A stretch of DNA of 64,000 nt from Zygaena filipendulae (taxonomy: Eukaryota; Arthropoda; Insecta; Lepidoptera; Zygaenidae). Under the pieces are notes generated by a model that saw only the letters and a program-made list of their open reading frames with translations, did no database searches and was not told the DNA's origin. Location: NCBI GenBank assembly GCA_907165275.2, contig OU015655.1, forward strand, positions 10,862,501 through 10,926,500, given 5' to 3'. Shown here piece after piece: positions 57,791 to 64,000 of the stretch; positions within the stretch are counted from its first letter, which is position 1; each line of letters starts with the position of its first letter. Both the position numbers and the translations under genes were made by a program.

Positions 57791-58239
57791 TTTGCGCGGT
57801 CTAACAAAATTGAAGTCTTTATATTTATAAAAATAATTATCCATACTGGATGTAATAGAGATTTAATCATTATTTTTAGGAGTATTTTCTCACTATTTTG
57901 ATGCACCTAATCGGACCACCGACATACTTAAACAATAATCAACATGCACAATTAGCGATGAAATTTTACATCCTTAAAAAAGAACAAAAAAAATTAAATT
58001 CGTTTGATATAGTTTTGAAATAATAGCTTTAAACAAAATAGTGGTGTCACTTTTTGGAATGTTATGTTTATTATGTAGGTTTGAAACTGTAAATGAGGAT
58101 AAGTCCTTTTTTCCCTTTTTAAAGATATCTATTTACTTCAACAGTGAATGGTGGCACAGAAAACGTATTCGTTAACTATTTACCTAAATGGATTGAAATA
58201 GGATTGTAGTATACGCCGTAAATAATCCTGCCCTTCTGC

Positions 58240-58490
58240 AGCCAAGGTTACAGGTCTAATGCAATCTCGAGTTCTCGGCGCTCGAGTACTTTTTAACTAT
58301 AGTTTGATTAACAAATCTCACTAGATGGGCCTGCGATCCGATATAACGAGGGTGGAGCTCGGTCCTAATAGCTCGGAGTAACGCAACACCGCTCGCCGGC
58401 ACCCCGTCACTGCGTGTCTCTAAATCCGTCGAAGCCAATAAATCACACGAAGGCAAACATTAGGAGGGCTTTCCATCCATACAGCTACAT
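58240..58490. promoter_or_regulatory. Candidate downstream cis-regulatory element
   Basis: GC-richer island with GCAGCCAAGGTTACAGG, CTATAGTTTGATTAACAAAT, ACGAGGGTGGAGCTCGG and CCAATAAATCACACG. No repeat features and no long ORF. Confidence 0.28.
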
Positions 58491-58966
58491 TACGCGTACA
58501 ACAGTTTGTTTGAAGTGACTGTTTACGCTATTCTCCTATAGTAGTTACAAACGCAGAGTGATTCACAAACACGTTTGGTTTTGGTTTACTTAATGTTTTT
58601 TTTTTTTTTTTATATGATACGCTGCAATTTCAAAGATTTCAGTGTCAAAAACAGATGTCCAGTCACAATTAGTTGTTGTAGATCATTGATAATAGATATA
58701 CAATCAGAGAAGCAATAATGTCCTCACAGAAAATCTGCAGAAGCAAGTTATTTGAAAATGCATTTGGACGTCTGAGCGTCGCGCGTCGTGTCGTATGCAC
58801 ATATATCTACAAATTTTGATTATTCAATCAAAATTTTATGATAGTTTTATTTTTCATTTATTTTTTACGTATCGTCACCACTTTTCGTAAGAACATTTGT
58901 ATGGAACTGTAATTCTAAGTAGGTATGTACAACGTAGCTGAAAATAAATGTTTTTAAATCAATCCG

Positions 58967-58994
58967 AATCTACACTATAGATATAGTGTAGATT
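58967..58994. repeat. Perfect 13-bp palindrome
   Basis: AATCTACACTATA and TATAGTGTAGATT are exact inverses separated by GA. The arm word GTGTAGATT recurs at 59158-59166, so it probably belongs to the adjoining fold-back element. Confidence 0.75.
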
Positions 58995-59005
58995 TCCGAA
59001 TGACA

Positions 59006-59171
59006 TTTCCGAATCTGCACCTACCTGGGGGGATATGATGCGCAACACGATAAAATCATTTTATCGATTCTCGTGTACAAAACCATACAATATGTCGACG
59101 AGAATCGATAAAATGGCTCGATAAAATTTTATCATGTTGCGCATCTTAGCCCCATGGTGTAGATTCGGAAA
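59006..59171. mobile_element. Fold-back MITE-like element
   Basis: The left arm TTTCCGAATCTGCACCTACC then GATGCGCAACACGATAAAAT is inverse to the right arm TTTTATCATGTTGCGCATCT then GTGTAGATTCGGAAA. The innermost pair is TTTTATCGATTCTCGT / ACGAGAATCGATAAAA. Arms of about 70 bases surround a loop of about 23. No ORF. Confidence 0.75.
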
Positions 59172-59179
59172 ATATGTCG

Positions 59180-60935
59180 TTTTGAACCACAAAATATGTT
59201 CTAGAATAAAAATAATAATAAAAATAAATAAAATAAAGTAAAATAATCCCAAGATCCCAAATTCACTTTGAACATACTATGCTATGTCATATACGTGTCA
59301 TTATGTCATACATCATACAGAATACTAATATGACGTGCATATGTATGTGTTTTTGCCATCTAAAAGCGTTTGTGTTTGTGTTATTGGCAATTTTGTTGTT
59401 GTTCTGATCATAGTGAATCAGGGTTTATGTTGCGGATGCGGTAAAAAAAATTACAAACCTATACCTATCGGAATACACTAATTTGTGTTGTTGGTCGTTC
59501 TGACAGCTCCTAATTTATTATTTTCTGTGGGGCTATCAATACTTAGGTACTTAAAAACCAATGAATTTTTAACTTTACAAACAGAACATTAGAGACAGAG
59601 ACTACCCTGTACATTTTTGGTGTCAATGAAAGAGTGAACTTTTTCAAATTCAAATTAATATCATTAATTTCGTAATTAACTTTACCTTTAAATCAAAAAT
59701 ATAATAATTAGTTAGGTCAATACAATTTTATAAATATATTATTTACTATGAATATAATTTAAAATGAACATGATGAAGATAAAGACGTAGGTAGGTATAT
59801 ATTATGTATGATAATGAATTAGATACCTATTTGATACATCCATGATAATATTATCATGGTAAAAAAACAGATTAGCTTACAATTTTTCTTTAATGTTTTC
59901 TTGAACACGAAACTGTAAAACGACAAAAATTAGGTATATAAATAAAAAAGTACAATAACATACTATTAGACGTGTCATTTGCGGCTAGAGCTTTTTGATG
60001 GCAACAGGGTACAATGTTTATACAGTGTGTTTATTAAGGGGATGACCTTAGCGTCTATGACGGCGTTGATCCGCGAGCGGTGATAAATGACACGAATACA
60101 AACACGGCCGGGGTGTGTTTGTCCTGTAAGCTCACACTGGAATCGAACCTACGAAACAACTTAAAACGTGCCGGCGCGCACTCACGCGTTTGCTATTTAC
60201 GTAATACCTACGAAAGGTAGGTACCTATGTGATCATTAGGAGATAATATCAAATCATGACTGAGTGAAAGTGGCAAATACCACTCAGTGTTGAATCCAAA
60301 AAGAAGAGAAAAAAAAAACATGACTGCACTGAAAATTGTTTGCGCAATTGGTAAAAATCAATGATTTTTTCTTTTTTTTTTTTTGATAGGTTTCATCAAG
60401 AAATTCGGCTGAATAAGTCGTATTGTTATATTGATTACATATATTATGAATATGTTACGGACAGTGATATATGATACCTGACAATCGGATTAGCTTAGTC
60501 ATCTTGCTACTTGCGAAAGGATCTTAGACAAATGTATTTTGTGGGTTCAGCACCCATAATACCGACAATAAAACTAAGCACAATAATTGGGGATCATCTC
60601 AAATAATTATGAAATTCGCCGAAAATTTTCTTCTCTTCTTGAAATTCATTCGGGAACTCCTAGTCGAGAAGTATGACAATCAGGGATACGAGGTAACTGT
60701 TTCTATATGAGCGATATAAATTTTAGAAACGGTTCAGTATTTCCAGTATGTATCAACAACATACAAACTTTACCACTAAATAATATTAGTGTGGAACTAT
60801 AGACTATTCTAGCACATAACATCGCGATTGTTCGTATTAACGTTTCACATGAATTTTAATGATGCTCGAAAAAACTGCTCTATTCATTTTAAAATCCTAC
60901 TTACGTACGTAGTGTGCTGAAGACGAAAAAACGAG
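59180..60935. other. Gene-free stretch
   Basis: AT-rich. A GC-richer patch at 60040-60200 (GGATGACCTTAGCGTC, CGCGAGCGGTGATAAATGAC) could be regulatory but is weak. A degraded family A remnant is suspected at 60590-60800 (GAAATTCATTCGGGAACTCC). Nothing else recognised. Confidence 0.4.
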
Positions 60936-61170
60936 CGGTTTTTTTTTAAACGCGATTTCCGCAGAGTCAAAGCTCTGAGCTTAATCGTTAGTTGCTCATT
61001 ATTGCCGCGACAATGGGGGCGCAGTTAGGCATTAGAAAGGCAAAGCTTTCGCTAATGACATCCCGACGAGGCTCACGTCGCCGACACTGCGCATTTTTAC
61101 CCCGAATAACCCTTTGTTCGCTAGAAGATCGAACCGCGTGTACCATTCATAAATATAAAGTTAAATTTTG
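60936..61170. promoter_or_regulatory. Candidate downstream cis-regulatory element with Sox-like words
   Basis: GC-richer, repeat-free block containing CCGCGACAATGGGGGCGC (ACAATGG), ATAACCCTTTGTTCGC (CTTTGTT), CTTAATCGTTAG and CGCTAATGACATC. Two Sox-type words with homeodomain words nearby suggest an enhancer. The overlapping 90-codon frame (60992-61264) has no recognisable domain. Confidence 0.3.
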
Positions 61171-61179
61171 TGTGAATAA

Positions 61180-62970
61180 TGGAGATATTATTGGCGGTTC
61201 AACTCGGGCGTATCAACTTAGTTATATCCTTCCTAAATACAGATATTGTTTTATAACATCATAGTTTGGTACATGGTGTTTATTTCACTCATTTCACTCG
61301 AGTTAGTTTGGGGAAAGTATCCTGAAACGTCTTGTAATTTCGATGGAACAAAGCCACTCCAAGTTATGCTTAATGTGAAAATATCACTTATGAAAATCAC
61401 AGGAAAATCCGTTCAGTAGTTTAGGAGATTGAGTGAACAGACACCGATCGTTTTTTGTGCTCCATTATAGATACCTAAGTTCTTTTTTATGACGCCCTTT
61501 CAATTTCGGTAAATATGCCATATTTAATGGTAAAAACCACGGACCTGTATATTATGTCAGTAGTAGTTACAGATATTTTACTGTTTTACAGGTTATGATA
61601 AGACTTATACCTACTTTACGAATTCAAAAAGATAATGATTTTATACCTACTTCCATTAAATTTCTTACTTTTTTGTCAGTAATATAAAATGTACCTAATA
61701 GTATTATTATCGAGAAATAGGTGAAAAACTTTTGGTTATTATTTCGCTTATTTTTGGTCAAAGTGCAACATGGTGGTTATATTATTATAGGTCTTTATTG
61801 TTTATGGGTAATTAGGTATACCTACCCAATATACGAGTATATTATTATATTTACACCGTATACAGACATATTAATAACTTTATCGAAATCGCGGCTGAAT
61901 GCTATTACATTCGTTTTACCGACAACATATCTACCTGTTATGATCTATTCAAATACCTACATCATTTATTCATGTCAAACAGATGAAATAGCTAAATTAA
62001 GAGACCCAAAAGCAGGTCCTTGTTGCCCTTTAGATATCTAAGAACTTAGATTGATAATCAGAGAATCGAGATGAAAAGTTCAATCGATATATTTTTTTCA
62101 ACTATGGTATATGTGAAGTTACGAATAGTCAAAGCTTCCTGTTTTAATTACCTCCAAAATTGAACGTCAAAAAGTGATTAGGTTCCATTCTCATTCAACC
62201 ATCTATAATACGTTAGTCATTGAAGACCGTGTAGCGCCATCTGTCGGTTGGATATTATTGCACCATAGTGCATGGTTCCGTACATTACCTCTCCGAAGCA
62301 TTTGCCTCCCCGGTGGGACGTGTTAAATGCAACGACAGACAAAACCCGTCTCTAGTAAATATTGACACAAAATCCCATAATTTCGACCGCCGTGCACACA
62401 ATAGATTTATAAGATAAACACTGAGTAAAATGTCTGTAAATAGGATTGACAACATTTTAATATATGGTCTGGTGTTTGCTTTGGGTCGGTTCGCTTCACT
62501 GTTATGCCTACATGCGTTAATGCTGTACCGTGAAATCATTGTTTTTTATTTAGGTACATATACGCTACGGAGATTAAATATGAATAAAAGGACAAAGAGC
62601 TGTGAACACATTGTGTTGTTTTTTTTTTCAGCCAAGTTGACTTAGTAAGCCTGTGGGATTTGGCATACCGGCTCTCCGTGCTTCGTTACAAACATTACGT
62701 GTGAGAATTTAAATTGTTGTAAATAATAAAGAAGAAAATAAACAGAAATATTACGTCGGAGCTAAATTGTTTGTTTTTGTAGATGTTACAGGCATTGAGC
62801 TTGTAGTAAAAATTCAGTTATCAATGCACATAGGTCATCAGAAATCCAAAAAATTGGAATCTCAAAACACCAGTGTGCGCTAGCATAAGTTATGTACCTA
62901 GGTAGGTACCTACATTTACAATCATAAAGTGTTTGAAAATACGTAACGTCATAAGTCAAGATACAATAAT
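61180..62970. other. Gene-free stretch
   Basis: AT-rich, with a 106-codon frame at 61721-62041 that is rich in Ile/Tyr and starts at GTG; it looks like AT-rich noise. No repeat family or RNA gene could be supported. Confidence 0.45.
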
Positions 62971-62971
62971 A

Positions 62972-63294
62972 GGGATGTTGACTACTATTGAAAATCAAAA
63001 TTCTAATTAGTCCGTCACTTTGAAAATAAAAAGACAATAGACACGTATTTTTTGCTTTTTTAAATAAATTAAAATATACAGAGATAAAGGGCATTAAAGT
63101 TTAGAATGAGGAGGTCGTGACGTCACTAACCGCAAAACCGCCATACAAACTGTCAGAATAGTGACTTCACGCGAAATTTCAACTCAATATATCGCCGTTA
63201 TTTTTTGATTACATAAAAAAAGAAAAAATACGTGTCCAATATTTTTTAATAATCTACAAGACGGGCTAAAAAATAAAAATTAGTCAACATGCCC
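62972..63294 (-). mobile_element. GGGCATGTTGACTAATTTTT element, copy 2
   Basis: Reverse-oriented partner of 16860-17183, collinear over the full length. Starts GGGATGTTGACTACTATTGA and ends AAAATTAGTCAACATGCCC. GTCGTGACGTCACTAACCGC and CATACAAACTGTCAGAATAG are shared with copy 1. Divergence looks low, about 10 percent by eye. Confidence 0.78.
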
Positions 63295-64000
63295 ATTGGT
63301 GGCCAGTATTTAGTACAAGACAGTTATCTTAAGTTATTGGGACTCCAGGGGCTGGCAGCAGTTGTTCCAGGCGTCACAGCCACACCACTCCACCGTCGCG
63401 CGTCGTAATGTAAGCTAGCTCGCACAGTTCCATCCGCGTATCATCTATTAGGTAGTACTAATTTTCCTAAATCAACGAAAATCTAAATCCTTGAAATACC
63501 TATTTATACGAAAAGAGCCCAAATATCGATTTCCATAACGCTAACATCAAAAATGACGATACTTGCCAACAAACTTTCAACCTGTTTTCACGCCTTTATA
63601 CCTATAGTAGTTCATCCTACGTTAATGTCAAACTTCTAGCTTTATTAGTTTTACCTGGGCGTTGATGAGTTAGTTAGAAAGCGTATAAAAATGTAATATA
63701 TTGTATATAGATGTTCACCACATTATTGAAGTAGTCCATTTTGCGAAGATAATTTCAACGTTGCCTACCCACTCAAAATTCATCAAACCTTACAATCACA
63801 ACGGCTGTGCTAATTTGCGTGCTCTATTTAGCAATAGAACACGAGCTGTCAAACTGTCACATGAAGGAGTTCAACAAAAAAATTGTCATTCAAAAAGATT
63901 AAACAGATACGGTTGTTATAATGGAAGGCATGGGTAAGTAAGTACACCTGAACAAATTCGAAACGATCTCGCCGTCAAAAAGCGGATTTTAACAGTTTTG
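63295..64000. other. Right edge, no gene recognised
   Basis: GC-moderate. A 78-codon frame at 63701-63937 begins with TTG and has no recognisable domain. A GC-richer patch at 63340-63440 includes CAGGCGTCACAGCCACACCA. Nothing further can be supported. Confidence 0.4.

Noticed and set aside
61721..62041. 106-codon frame
   Set aside because: GTG start, Ile/Tyr-rich composition expected from AT-rich DNA, no domain.
1..64000. CRISPR arrays, bacterial operons or riboswitches
   Set aside because: The window is animal nuclear DNA; no regularly spaced direct repeats or prokaryotic gene order were seen.

Overview
The window is animal nuclear DNA, almost certainly from a moth or butterfly. It is AT-rich and sparsely genic, has spliceosomal introns, is littered with the TAGGTA/ACCTACC strings typical of Lepidoptera, and holds many copies of the lepidopteran dispersed repeat that begins AGCTGTGCCCCGCGGTTTCA. 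The only well-supported gene is an Iroquois-class (TALE) homeobox gene on the + strand. Its sequence around the CCDTGR and LNYQRL motifs, and the residues leading into the homeodomain, match mirror (mirr) better than araucan/caupolican.

Layout. 1-3503 is upstream DNA or intron; the first coding exon(s) and the start codon of mirr are not visible and probably lie before the window. Four exons give the last 417 residues: 3504-3836 (conserved N-terminal Iroquois region), 7333-7442 (HPYDAAFAGYPFNG segment), 32248-32546 (TALE homeodomain plus acidic stretch) and 32631-33142 (C-terminal region, stop TGA at 33140-33142). The introns are about 3.5 kb, 24.8 kb and 84 bp. Poly(A) signals lie 107 and 155 bases after the stop. 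From 33.3 kb to 64 kb no intact gene was recognised. Two decayed coding fragments lie there on the minus strand: a 5'-truncated retrocopy with a poly(A) tail at 56.6-56.9 kb and a frameshifted fragment at 44.2-44.4 kb. A decayed non-LTR reverse transcriptase lies about 400 bases upstream of the homeodomain exon.

The rest is transposable-element debris set among GC-richer, repeat-free islands of 150-500 bases. The debris includes at least eight MITE-like families (two cases with one element nested in another), a probable tRNA-derived SINE, LINE tails and over twenty copies of the main dispersed repeat. The islands, in the 24.8 kb intron and downstream of the gene, look like cis-regulatory DNA because they avoid repeats and carry clustered homeodomain, GATA, TCF-like, octamer or Sox-like words. 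This fits an Iroquois gene controlled by scattered long-range enhancers, but that is inference. Conservation across Lepidoptera and chromatin data would decide it.
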